DNA of 44,187 nucleotides, from contig NZ_CAKXZT010000131.1 in the NCBI RefSeq assembly GCF_935825525.1, forward strand, positions 1 through 44,187, in the 5' to 3' direction. Origin of the DNA: Mesorhizobium escarrei. GTDB taxonomy: Bacteria; Pseudomonadota; Alphaproteobacteria; Rhizobiales; Rhizobiaceae. Numbering within the stretch: the first letter of the stretch is position 1; each line of letters begins with the position of its first letter. Made by a program: the position numbers and the translations under genes. The notes beneath the pieces are model-generated. The model did not search any database, had not been told where the DNA came from, and saw nothing but the letters and a program-made list of their open reading frames with translations. Below are positions 18,253 through 28,067 of the stretch, piece by piece.

Positions 18253-18264
18253 GTCGCAATTGCA
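18253..18264. promoter_or_regulatory. GTCGCAATTGCA motif upstream of mur
   Basis: The 12-mer is identical to the right part of the candidate Mur box of sitA and lies about 85-95 bp before the mur start. On the mur coding strand it reads TGCAATTGCGAC; the following bases also partly match the sit site. This suggests self-regulation by the same protein. Confidence 0.45.
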
Positions 18265-18372
18265 AAAGGACATCGGGCGGCGTTCGCTGTCAGGCGGTCA
18301 CATACTGACATAAGATATCCAGATTCGATCGCAAGAAGCGAGGAAGGGCGTGTGAGCCGGATCGGATGCCGG

Positions 18373-18786
18373 CTAGCTGCGTCCGAGCCCGATCAAATGG
18401 TCGATCACCGGCTGCAGCCGTTCGGTCGTGATCGGTTTGACGACCACCGCATCGACGACGCTCGGCAGGCCGAGGCTCTCCGGTGTGCCGCTTTTGGTCG
18501 AGAGCAGGATCACCGAGGGACGCGACCTGCCCGAGATGCGTCGCAGCGCGTCGATACCAGACATCAGCGCGGCGCAGTCCTTGTTGTCGGCTCCGCCATC
18601 GAGGACGATCGCTCCGGGAATCAGCGAGCGCAGCGTCGTTGCTGCCGTTTCAGGCGATTCCGAGACCGGTTTGAGCCCGGATCGTTCGACGATTTTCGAA
18701 ACCACCACCCGGTTGACCGGCGATTTTCCGACGACGAGGACGCGGGTGAAGTCCGCGAGCATTTCGGGGCCTACATTCCGGCTCAT
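18373..18786 (-). CDS. Atypical response-regulator receiver protein
   Basis: About 137 residues, essentially a single CheY-like domain. The phospho-acceptor Asp is kept in AIVLDGG, the Thr/Ser switch in VILLSTKSG, and the Lys in VVVKPIT. The usual acidic pair after strand 1 is missing: the sequence reads VLVVGKSPVNR where VLVVDDxxxNR is normal. That pair binds magnesium, so phosphorylation may be weak or absent. The start is uncertain: an ATG at 18825 or a longer frame to 18936 is possible. No output domain and no kinase next to it. Confidence 0.7.
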   Translation of the reverse strand: MSRNVGPEMLADFTRVLVVGKSPVNRVVVSKIVERSGLKPVSESPETAATTLRSLIPGAIVLDGGADNKDCAALMSGIDALRRISGRSRPSVILLSTKSGTPESLGLPSVVDAVVVKPITTERLQPVIDHLIGLGRS

Positions 18787-19001
18787 CAAACTCAGCTGGT
18801 TTACAGTGCGATTCAAGGGGCGCATCAGCGGGGCGGGCACTCGTCGGTTGCAATGCAGGGTTGAAACTTTCGAAACAATTGCCGTCAGATCGCTGCCTAT
18901 GTCAAGTTGAAATGGCTGACATCGAGAATATCGCAAGAACGGTTAAAATTTAAAGCAAGTTCTTTTTTGGCTTCGTATGCAAACTGGTTGAGCAAGCGCA
19001 A

Positions 19002-19030
19002 ATCACCTGCGCAGGGACTGCGCAGGTGAT
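19002..19030 (-). terminator. 13-bp perfect hairpin after the aceA operon
   Basis: Arms ATCACCTGCGCAG and CTGCGCAGGTGAT around a three-base loop lie about 35 bp past the stop of the 80-aa gene. No long T-run follows on the minus strand, so it is either a weak intrinsic terminator or a message-stabilising 3' end. Confidence 0.5.
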
Positions 19031-19065
19031 GCCGGATCCACCAGCAGGGGTTGGTCGGATGTCGC

Positions 19066-19308
19066 TCAGCCGAGGCTTCGCTGCGTGACGATCACCGGGA
19101 TCAGCAGGTCGCCCCAGTTGCCGTCGCCGCCATGGTGCCGTGCCGAGCGCACAAGCTCGACCGAGACACCGGCCTCGACCGCCTTCATCACCGACTGGTT
19201 GAGCCTGTGCAGGTCGTTGGCCAGCATGCGGATGGTCGCCTGCTGGTCGACGGTCATGGTGGTGGCCTGTTCTTCCGCCCGTTCCTTGACGCGGCTTATC
19301 GATGCCAT
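19066..19308 (-). CDS. Small protein downstream of isocitrate lyase, 80 aa
   Basis: It begins MASISRVKERAEEQATTMTV, then a helical segment (IRMLANDLHRLNQSVMKAVE), then a glycine-rich part (RHHGGDGNWGDLLIPVIV). AAAGGAG lies seven bases before the ATG. The gene follows aceA by 55 bp on the same strand and precedes a strong hairpin, so it is probably the second gene of the aceA transcript. No known family comes to mind; function unknown. Confidence 0.72.
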   Translation of the reverse strand: MASISRVKERAEEQATTMTVDQQATIRMLANDLHRLNQSVMKAVEAGVSVELVRSARHHGGDGNWGDLLIPVIVTQRSLG

Positions 19309-19363
19309 TGGTCTTCTCCTTTATACCCCCTTTGGGGCGTTCCTCTATTTTGTTGCGTTGCTG

Positions 19364-20653
<1,290 letters not shown>

Positions 20654-20722
20654 TGGTCGCTCCGACAGATAGTTGCTGGGATGGAAACGCCGCCTCATGA
20701 AAATATCTGCGTCGTTTGGGTG

Positions 20723-20886
20723 TGACAGCATTTACATTTTGGCGCGAGACCGGCGAGGAAAACCAGAGGATTGGCTGGAAAATAAGGGAAAACCTGTGTT
20801 GCGTTTGACAGTCATGCGCTGTAAATCTGTCATGATTGTAAAGGGCCGGCATGGCAGCGCCGCGCGGAGTCATGTAAAGTCTGTCA
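20723..20886. promoter_or_regulatory. Three copies of TGTAAA-N(1-2)-CTGTCA between aceA and its divergent regulator
   Basis: The motif occurs at 20723-20736 (minus strand, about 70 bp before aceA), at 20820-20832 (just downstream of a TTGACA at 20805) and at 20873-20886, directly before the AAGGA of the regulator gene. A fourth isolated TGTAAA is at 20837. This looks like an operator set for the adjacent ScfR/RamB-type protein, regulating aceA and itself. Confidence 0.6.
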
Positions 20887-20897
20887 AGGACAGCCGA

Positions 20898-22352
20898 GTG
20901 GCCGATCAGAAGATCTTCGCCGGGCCGCGCATCCGCCGCATCCGCAGCGCCAAGGGCCTGACCCAGACGGCGATGGCCGAAGGGCTCGGCATCTCGCCGT
21001 CCTACCTCAATCTCATCGAGCGCAACCAGCGGCCGCTGACGGTTCAGCTGATCCTCAAGCTGGCGTCTGTCTACAAGGTCGACCCGCATGAATTGCAGGG
21101 CGAGGCGAGGGGTTCGGTCGCCGCCTTGAAGGAAGTGTTTTCAGATCCGCTGCTGGTCGGCGAATTGCCCGGTGACCAGGAGCTGATCGAGCTTGCCGAG
21201 GCGGCGCCCAACGCTTCCGCCGCGGTGATAAAACTGTTTCGCGCTTATCGCGAGCAGGCCGAGCGCCTTTCCGACCTCAACGAGCTCCTGGCGCGTGAGG
21301 GCAAAGCGACGGCACTGTCCGGCGCCCGCCTGCCGATCGACGAGGTGCACGAGATTTTCGAGCGCCGTCCGAACCATTTTGCCGCGCTCGAAGCGGAGGC
21401 CGAGGCATTCACCTCGGTGCTCGATCCAGGCGACGATCTGCTCGGTGCGCTGAAGGCTTGGCTGAAGCGCGAATACGGCATCGTCGTCAAGGTGCTGCCG
21501 GTCGCCACCATGCCGAACTGGCGCCGCCGCTACGACCGCCATTCGCAGCGTCTGTTCCTGTCCGAGCGCCTGTCGCCGTTCGACCAGTTGCGCGAGGTGG
21601 CGATGGAGGCCTGCCTGATTCGCATGACGGTCGCCGTCGCAAGCGAGATCCAGGCGCTGAAGCTGACCACGGATGAGGCCCGCCGGCTCGCCCGCTTCGA
21701 GCTTGGCCGCTACGCCGCGCACGCGCTGATGATGCCCTATCAATCCTTTCACGCAGCCGCGATACGCGCGCGTTACGACGTCGACGTGCTGCGCTCGCGC
21801 TTCGGCGTCTCCTTCGAGCAGGCGGCGAACCGGTTGACCACGCTGCAGCGGCCGGGCACGTCGGGCGTGCCGTTCTTCATGCTCGAGGTCGACAATGCCG
21901 GCAACCGCTTCCGCAAGGCTGGCAGCCAGGGATTTCCGCAGAGCCGCTTCGGCGGCGGCTGTCCAAAACTTCCCGTGCATGCCGCCTTTACCCAGCCCGG
22001 CCAGATCTTCGTCGAGGCGGTGGAAATGCCCGACGGCGCCGAGTTCCTCTGCGTCGCCCGCACGCTCGAAGGGCCACAAGGCTCGTTTTCGGAGCGTCCG
22101 CGCCGTACCGCACTTCTGCTCGGCTGCGACATCGGCTTTCGTGACGAGACCGTTTACGGCGCGGCACTGTCGGGGCCGGCTGCCGCGGCGGACGCAAAAG
22201 CCGGGCAGGGCGCCAGTCCGGCTACGCCGATTGGCCCGGCCTGCCGGCTGTGCGAACGCATCGGCTGCCTCGCCCGCGCCGAGCCGCCGGTGACGCGCCC
22301 GCTCGGCCTCGACGAGATGGTGACCGGACTAAGCGCGTTCGATTTCCAGTGA
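20898..22352 (+). CDS. ScfR/RamB-type XRE-family transcriptional regulator
   Basis: About 484 residues from a GTG start, with AAGGA seven bases upstream. The frame is open back to 20673, but that part overlaps the promoter. The N-terminal helix-turn-helix (GPRIRRIRSAKGLTQTAMAE, then LGISPSYLNLIERNQRPLTV) occupies about residues 9-65. A middle IrrE-like region and a C-terminal DUF2083-type domain follow. That domain contains a Cys cluster, CRLCERIGC, at about 449-457, which may bind metal or an Fe-S cluster. Family members sense short-chain acyl-CoA or similar signals and control the glyoxylate and propionate pathways. Divergence from aceA and the shared motif set support that role. Confidence 0.88.
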   Translation: MADQKIFAGPRIRRIRSAKGLTQTAMAEGLGISPSYLNLIERNQRPLTVQLILKLASVYKVDPHELQGEARGSVAALKEVFSDPLLVGELPGDQELIELAEAAPNASAAVIKLFRAYREQAERLSDLNELLAREGKATALSGARLPIDEVHEIFERRPNHFAALEAEAEAFTSVLDPGDDLLGALKAWLKREYGIVVKVLPVATMPNWRRRYDRHSQRLFLSERLSPFDQLREVAMEACLIRMTVAVASEIQALKLTTDEARRLARFELGRYAAHALMMPYQSFHAAAIRARYDVDVLRSRFGVSFEQAANRLTTLQRPGTSGVPFFMLEVDNAGNRFRKAGSQGFPQSRFGGGCPKLPVHAAFTQPGQIFVEAVEMPDGAEFLCVARTLEGPQGSFSERPRRTALLLGCDIGFRDETVYGAALSGPAAAADAKAGQGASPATPIGPACRLCERIGCLARAEPPVTRPLGLDEMVTGLSAFDFQ

Positions 22353-22393
22353 CGGGCACAGCGTTTCCATCAAATTGCGCCCGGCGCATTGTT

Positions 22394-23185
22394 CTATCGC
22401 CCACCGCTGCCTATCAGAACGTCCATCTCAATCGTCAGCGGCTCTCCAACGCTCGGCGAAGCCAGCCCGCGCCAGACTTCCTCGCGCACTGTGACCTGCA
22501 TATCTGGAGGAAGCTGGACATACTCCTGACCGCTCAATGTTGCTCCTTTGGTGATTCCGCTGAAATAATCGTCGAAAGATGAGAATTTGATGGGCCGAGT
22601 TTCAAGCTGGACATAAACCTCTTGAAACCCGGCGCGGTGGAGCAAGGAATGCAAGCATGTCGCGTCAGGGATGGAGAAGAAGCGATTTAGCTTTTCAGCT
22701 TTTTCAGGTGCGCAACGGGCGATTACCGCGCCTATTCTGGCGAACAGCGAGCGCTCCGGCGTCGTCGTCACGCTAACTGCAGTCCAGCCGTTGGGGCGCA
22801 GAACCCGACGAAACTCCGAAAGAGCTCCAAGCGGGTCCGAGAAGAACATGAGCCCAAGCTGACAGATCACCGCATCGAACCGACCATCCTCGTAAGGGAG
22901 CGCGTGGGCGTCAAACGTTGCGAGGGTGATTGGCTGGTTTTTCAAATTGCGTTTGGCAGTTTCGAGCATGGCCGGCGAGATATCGCCGGCAATCACAGAG
23001 CCGGATGGGCCTACCACGATCACTGCAGCTTGCGCTGCTGCTCCTGTACCCGTTGCGACATCGAGCACCCGATGGGCAGGCGCAATTTGCGCTGCCTTCA
23101 GCAAGGATGGAATGAACGAGTTCGTTGCGCGGGCGAACAACTCGTCATAGCCAGTCGCCGCTGTCTTGTAGAATGGCTCATCCAT
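22394..23185 (-). CDS. Class I SAM-dependent methyltransferase
   Basis: 263 residues. Motif I is RVLDVATGTGAAA at about 39-51, the acidic residue after strand 2 is in VIAGDISPAML, and the later motifs are FDAVICQLGLMFF and EFRRVLRPNGWTAVSV. It resembles the UbiE/COQ5 and Methyltransf_11 group. The substrate is unknown. GAGG lies about seven bases before the ATG. It converges on the ScfR gene (41 bp between stops). Codon use is milder in GC than in neighbours, which may point to separate acquisition. Confidence 0.87.
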   Translation of the reverse strand: MDEPFYKTAATGYDELFARATNSFIPSLLKAAQIAPAHRVLDVATGTGAAAQAAVIVVGPSGSVIAGDISPAMLETAKRNLKNQPITLATFDAHALPYEDGRFDAVICQLGLMFFSDPLGALSEFRRVLRPNGWTAVSVTTTPERSLFARIGAVIARCAPEKAEKLNRFFSIPDATCLHSLLHRAGFQEVYVQLETRPIKFSSFDDYFSGITKGATLSGQEYVQLPPDMQVTVREEVWRGLASPSVGEPLTIEMDVLIGSGGR

Positions 23186-23440
23186 AGGGTCGCCTCAAAA
23201 TACAATTTCTACGTCGTCACGGGACGTCTCTTGTCGCGCAGCAGCCGTCCAGCCTCGCATCGTAAACTATCCCTGCCAGCTCCGCACGACCGTCTTGCCT
23301 CGTCTGTGCGCTAGTCAGTGCGCCAAACGGAACACGGTGCTGGATCACGCCCGATCTTCGTCTTTGCGTTACGCGATTAATGCACGTTTCTGTCGTTCGC
23401 TATGCATCGTGCTGCCCCGAAATCGCCGACAGTCGCAATC

Positions 23441-24394
23441 ATGACCGAAACATCATCATCACCGCTAGCCGTTTCGCCTGTCGTCTCGCCGCGTGACGAG
23501 CGTATCGGCTTCCTGCTGATTTTCCTGTCGGCGCTGATGTGGAGTTTCGGCGGCGCCATCGCCCGCTTCATCGACGCCGGCGACAGCTGGACCGTGGTGT
23601 TCTGGCGCTCGGTCTGGGCCGCTGCCTTCCTGATCTGCTTCATGGTCTGGCGCGACGGCTGGCACGGCACCCTAAGGTTGTTCCGCGGCATGGGCCTGCC
23701 CGGCCTTGCCGTGGCGTTCTGCTTCGCCACCGCATCGACCTCATTCGTCGTGGCGCTTGCCTACACCACCGTCGCCAACATCCTTTTGATGCAGGCCGGC
23801 GTGCCGCTCCTGGCGGCGCTGTTTGCCTGGGTGCTGTTTCGCGAACGGGTGGCCTTGGCAACCTGGGTGGCAATTGCCGCCGTCATTGCCGGCGTTGCCA
23901 TCATGGTATCGGAATCGCTCGATGGCGCCGTGTCACCCATCGGCGACGGCTTGGCGCTGCTCATCGCCGTGATGTTTTCGATCGCCACCGTCATCACGCG
24001 ACGCTTTGCCCATGTGCGGATGACGCCGGCGACCTGCCTGGGCACGATGCTTGCCGCCGCATTCGCGGCGTCCCAGGCATCGCAATTCGCCGTCTCCAGC
24101 AGCGACATGGGTTTCCTGTTTGCATTCGGCGTGGTCAATCTCGGTCTCGGCCTTGCCTTCTTCGCCACCGGCGCCCGGCTCGTTCCGGCGGCGGTCGCAG
24201 CGCTGCTCGGCACTTTCGAGCCGATCCTCGGCCCGATCTGGGTCTGGCTCATCCATTCCGAAGTGCCGTCGGGACGCACCATCCTTGGCGGCACGGTCGT
24301 GGTCGCGGCGTTGCTCGTGCATATCGGGCTCGAATTCAAGCGTCAGACGCGGCCCGTGCGGCCGGGTGTCACCGGTATGCCGTCGCCTAATTGA
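23441..24394 (+). CDS. EamA/DMT-family membrane transporter
   Basis: 317 residues with ten hydrophobic segments, in the two-repeat EamA pattern. The first half opens GFLLIFLSALMWSFGGAIAR; the second ends VAALLGTFEPILGPIWVWL, a hallmark block of the family. Such proteins export amino acids or other small metabolites; the cargo is unknown. ATG at 23441 is preferred over 23402 because the extra 13 residues look non-conserved; neither start has a strong ribosome-binding site. Confidence 0.85.
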   Translation: MTETSSSPLAVSPVVSPRDERIGFLLIFLSALMWSFGGAIARFIDAGDSWTVVFWRSVWAAAFLICFMVWRDGWHGTLRLFRGMGLPGLAVAFCFATASTSFVVALAYTTVANILLMQAGVPLLAALFAWVLFRERVALATWVAIAAVIAGVAIMVSESLDGAVSPIGDGLALLIAVMFSIATVITRRFAHVRMTPATCLGTMLAAAFAASQASQFAVSSSDMGFLFAFGVVNLGLGLAFFATGARLVPAAVAALLGTFEPILGPIWVWLIHSEVPSGRTILGGTVVVAALLVHIGLEFKRQTRPVRPGVTGMPSPN

Positions 24395-24770
24395 TGCAGC
24401 GCACGCGCCAGAGCGAGATGAGCCATTGACAATGGCGCAGCCGCGCGGGCAGGCTGTCAATACGGCAACAACAAGACAGGCTCATCTTGCCAAGTCTCCC
24501 CTCCGGCCCGATCGAGACCGGACAACATCGTCGTATCCCTGCCCGCGCCATGGCGAGAGCCTTTGACGGCGTCGGAAGGCCACCTGGATCACGACATGGG
24601 CCTGGATCACGATATAGGAACGGGGGGCTCGGCCGCTGCGCATCGAGCCACGAAGGTATTGGCGGTTCGCGCTTGTCGCTTGTCGGAAAGCCCAATAATC
24701 TGAAGCAAACGCCCAGCCGCGCAGCCCCGCGACGAGTTGGCGATGGAACACTCATAAAAAGGAGAGACGC
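24395..24770. other. Intergenic region before potF, with an 18-bp tandem duplication
   Basis: No gene supported. At 24583-24618 an 18-bp unit starting CCTGGATCACGA is repeated in tandem with two mismatches. The only clear translation signal is AAGGAGAG before potF. No riboswitch-like structure recognised. Confidence 0.5.
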
Positions 24771-25868
24771 ATGATCCGCAAAGCATTCCGGCTTTCGGCG
24801 ACCTCGGCATTTCTGGCGCTTTTCACCCTCGGCGCTCATGCCCAGGACCGCGTCGTCAACGTCTATAACTGGTCGGATTACATCGACAGCTCGATCATCG
24901 ACGACTTCACCAAGGAAACCGGCATCAAGGTCACCTACGACACCTTCGATTCCAACGAGCTGCTTGAGACGAAACTGCTTGCCGGCGGCAGCGGCTACGA
25001 CGTTGTCGTGCCGACCGCCAATTTCCTCGCACGCCAGATCCAGGCAGGCGTGTTCCAGAAGCTCGACAAGTCGAAGCTGCCCAACATTTCCAACATGTGG
25101 GACGTCGTTTCGGAGCGCACTGCCAAGTACGATCCCGGCAACGAATATTCGATCAACTACATGTGGGGCACGGTCGGCCTCGGCTATAACGTCAAGAAAG
25201 TGCAGGAAGCGCTCGGCACCGACAAGATCGACAGCTGGGACGTGTTCTTCAACCCGGAACAGCTGGCCAAGCTGAAGGATTGCGGCGTCTATGTTCTCGA
25301 TTCTCCGAGCGACATCCTGCCGACCGCCTTCAAGTATCTGGGCATCGATCCCGAGACCACGTCGCTAGACGATTTCGCCAAGGCCGAAGAAGTGATGCTG
25401 AAGATCAGGCCTTACATCCGCAAGTTCCACTCGTCGGAATATATTAACGCGCTCGCCAATGGCGACATCTGTCTGGCCGTCGGCTGGTCTGGAGACGTGT
25501 TCCAGGCGCGCGACCGTGCGACGGAGGCAAACCAGGGCGTTGAGATCGGCTATTCCGTGCCGAAAGAAGGCGCCGAAATGTGGTTCGACCAGATGGCGAT
25601 CCCGGCCGACGCGCCGCATGTCGCCGAGGCGCATGAATTCCTGAACTACATGATGAAGCCGGAAGTCATTGCCAAGGCGAGCAATTACATCTTCTACGCC
25701 AACGGCAACAAGGCGTCGCAGCAGTTCATCGACAAGGAGATACTCGACGATCCGGCGATCTACCCGGACGAGGCGACGCTGGCGAAACTGTTCACCATCG
25801 CCCCCTACGATTCCAAGACCCAGCGCGTCGTCACCCGCACCTGGACCAAGATCGTCACCGGGCAGTAA
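24771..25868 (+). CDS. potF: Putrescine ABC transporter, periplasmic binding protein
   Basis: 365 residues with a signal peptide cut after GAHA (residue 24). Polyamine-contact positions known in E. coli PotF are present: VYNWSDYID (Trp34, Tyr37), AVGWSGDVFQA (Trp and Asp) and MWFDQMAIP (Asp). The PotF-like NWSDYI supports putrescine over spermidine. AAAGGAGAG precedes the ATG. First gene of potFGHI; it supplies putrescine, probably for the puuAB pathway also in this window. Confidence 0.93.
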   Translation: MIRKAFRLSATSAFLALFTLGAHAQDRVVNVYNWSDYIDSSIIDDFTKETGIKVTYDTFDSNELLETKLLAGGSGYDVVVPTANFLARQIQAGVFQKLDKSKLPNISNMWDVVSERTAKYDPGNEYSINYMWGTVGLGYNVKKVQEALGTDKIDSWDVFFNPEQLAKLKDCGVYVLDSPSDILPTAFKYLGIDPETTSLDDFAKAEEVMLKIRPYIRKFHSSEYINALANGDICLAVGWSGDVFQARDRATEANQGVEIGYSVPKEGAEMWFDQMAIPADAPHVAEAHEFLNYMMKPEVIAKASNYIFYANGNKASQQFIDKEILDDPAIYPDEATLAKLFTIAPYDSKTQRVVTRTWTKIVTGQ

Positions 25869-25943
25869 GCGACAATCAACGACCCCGGCAGGGTGCTGCC
25901 GGGGTCAAGTCTTCTGGGGATAGAACGCAGGACGGAGTGGGAC

Positions 25944-27083
25944 ATGAAATCGCTTGGCAGCATCCGCAGGGATTTCGCGCCATGGAACGATCCGAACGCC
26001 AAGCCATACATCCAGTTCGACAAGGTCACCAAGAAGTTCGGTGACTTCACCGCCGTCAACAATTTGTCGCTGACCATATTCGAGCGCGAGTTCTTCGCCC
26101 TGCTCGGCGCTTCCGGCTGCGGAAAGTCGACGCTTCTGCGGATGCTCGCCGGATTCGAGGATCCGACCGCCGGCCGCATCCTGCTTGACGGCCAGGATCT
26201 GCGCGGCATCCCGCCTTACCGGCGGCCGGTCAACATGATGTTCCAGTCCTATGCGCTGTTCCCGCATATGACGGTCGAGAACAACATCGCCTTCGGCCTC
26301 AAGCAGGACGGCATGCCGAAGCCCGAGATCGCGGCGCGCGTTGGAGAGATGCTGAAGCTGGTCAAGCTCGAGCAGTTCGCCAAGCGCAAGCCGCACCAAT
26401 TGTCCGGCGGCCAGCGCCAGCGCGTCGCGCTTGCCCGCTCGGTCGCTAAAAGGCCGAAGGTGCTGCTGCTCGACGAGCCGTTGGGCGCGCTGGACAAGAA
26501 GCTGCGCGAGGAAACGCAGTTCGAGCTGATGGATCTGCAGCAGTCGCTCGGCCTCACCTTCGTCGTCGTCACGCACGACCAGGAAGAGGCGATGACCATG
26601 GCCGACCGCATCGCCATCATCGACAAGGGCGAGGTGATGCAGGTGGCGACGCCGGCCGAAGTCTACGAGGCGCCGGGCTCCCGTTTCGTCGCCGGCTTTG
26701 TCGGCAACGTCAACATGTTCGAAGGCAAGATTGCGCATGGCGAGGCGGGTGCTGCAAGCATAGATGCCGGCAACGGCATCACCATCCGGACCGAGAATGC
26801 CGGCGATGCCGCAACTGGCGCGGCCGTCGCCTTCGCGATCAGGCCGGAGAAGATCAGAATATCGTCGACGAGACCGGCCGGCGCCGTCAACGCCATCGAG
26901 GGCGAGGTCTACGACATCGCCTATCTCGGCGACATGACCGTCTATCACGTCAGGCTTGATGACGGCCACGTGGTGCGGGCGAGCACGATGAACGCGGCCC
27001 GCATCACCGAGGATCCGCTGAGCTGGAACGACCGCGCCTGGGTGTCGTTCCGGCCGGATGCCGGCGTCGTGCTGACTCGATAG
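25944..27083 (+). CDS. potG: Putrescine ABC transporter, ATP-binding protein
   Basis: 379 residues. Walker A is GASGCGKST, the Q-loop is MMFQSYALFPHMTV, the signature is LSGGQRQR, Walker B is VLLLDEPLGALD, and the switch His is in VVTHDQEEA. A C-terminal TOBE/OB-type domain follows residue 290 or so. The N-terminal extension KSLGSIRRDFAPWNDPNAKP is characteristic of PotG. GGAG lies six bases before the ATG at 25944. It follows potF by 75 bp and precedes potH by 9 bp. Confidence 0.95.
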   Translation: MKSLGSIRRDFAPWNDPNAKPYIQFDKVTKKFGDFTAVNNLSLTIFEREFFALLGASGCGKSTLLRMLAGFEDPTAGRILLDGQDLRGIPPYRRPVNMMFQSYALFPHMTVENNIAFGLKQDGMPKPEIAARVGEMLKLVKLEQFAKRKPHQLSGGQRQRVALARSVAKRPKVLLLDEPLGALDKKLREETQFELMDLQQSLGLTFVVVTHDQEEAMTMADRIAIIDKGEVMQVATPAEVYEAPGSRFVAGFVGNVNMFEGKIAHGEAGAASIDAGNGITIRTENAGDAATGAAVAFAIRPEKIRISSTRPAGAVNAIEGEVYDIAYLGDMTVYHVRLDDGHVVRASTMNAARITEDPLSWNDRAWVSFRPDAGVVLTR

Positions 27084-27092
27084 GGGGCGGCC

Positions 27093-28067
27093 ATGTCGAA
27101 TGCCGCTGTCACCGCTGCAACAAGCTCTCGAGCCACCGCTGCGGGCAAATCCGCCCTGGCCAGACTGGGAGAGGCCTTCGTTAGCCGTCTTGTCATCCTC
27201 ATTCCGTATCTCTGGCTGGTCTTCTTCTTCCTCATTCCGTTCGTCATCGTCTTCAAGATTTCGCTGTCGCAGACGGCGATCGCCATACCGCCCTACACGC
27301 CGGTGCTCGGCTTCGGCGACGGCCTTGCCGGATTTTTCGCCCAGCTGAATGAGCTCAGCATCGACAACTACACATGGCTGACGCAGGACGCGCTCTACGT
27401 CAACGCCTATGTGACGAGCGTCATCGTCGCCGCCATCTCGACGGTGCTGACATTGCTTGTCGGCTATCCGATCGCCTACGGCATGGCCCGCGCCCCGGCG
27501 ATGCTGCGCCCGACTTTGCTGATGCTGGTGATCCTGCCGTTCTGGACCTCGTTCCTGATCCGGGTCTACGCCTGGATCGGCATCCTCAAGCCTGAGGGGC
27601 TGCTCAACCAGCTGCTGCTCGCCACCGGCATCATCAGCCAGCCGCTGGTCATCCTCAATACCTATACGGCGATCTTCATCGGCATCGTCTATTCCTACCT
27701 GCCGTTCATGGTGCTGCCGCTCTATTCGGCGCTGGAAAAGATGGACTATTCGCTGATCGAGGCGGCCAAGGATCTCGGCTGCCCGCCGACCAGCGCCTTC
27801 TGGAAGATCACCTTTCCGCTGTCGCTGCCCGGCGTCATCGCCGGTTGCCTGCTGGTGTTCATCCCTGCGGTCGGCGAGTTCGTCATTCCGGACCTGCTCG
27901 GCGGCTCGCAGACGCTGATGATCGGCAAGACGCTGTGGAACGAGTTCTTCGCCAATCGCGACTGGCCGGTGTCTTCGGCCGTCGCCGTCATCCTGCTGTT
28001 GCTGCTGATCGTGCCGATCATGCTCTTCCAGCGGGCCCAGGCCCGCGCCCAGGAACAAGACAAATGA
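27093..28067 (+). CDS. potH: Putrescine ABC transporter, permease
   Basis: 324 residues, six main membrane segments. The BPD-transport EAA loop reads EAAKDLGCPPTSAFWKITFP near residue 225, the contact site for PotG. The hydrophilic first 28 residues are Ala/Ser-rich. GGGGGCGGCC precedes the ATG. Its stop overlaps the potI start (ATGA). Confidence 0.95.
   Translation: MSNAAVTAATSSRATAAGKSALARLGEAFVSRLVILIPYLWLVFFFLIPFVIVFKISLSQTAIAIPPYTPVLGFGDGLAGFFAQLNELSIDNYTWLTQDALYVNAYVTSVIVAAISTVLTLLVGYPIAYGMARAPAMLRPTLLMLVILPFWTSFLIRVYAWIGILKPEGLLNQLLLATGIISQPLVILNTYTAIFIGIVYSYLPFMVLPLYSALEKMDYSLIEAAKDLGCPPTSAFWKITFPLSLPGVIAGCLLVFIPAVGEFVIPDLLGGSQTLMIGKTLWNEFFANRDWPVSSAVAVILLLLLIVPIMLFQRAQARAQEQDK

Noticed and set aside
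25905..28058. 717-residue open frame opposite the pot genes
   Set aside because: Asp/His/Arg/Gln-rich composition of an antisense frame in high-GC DNA; the pot genes on the other strand have full family motifs.
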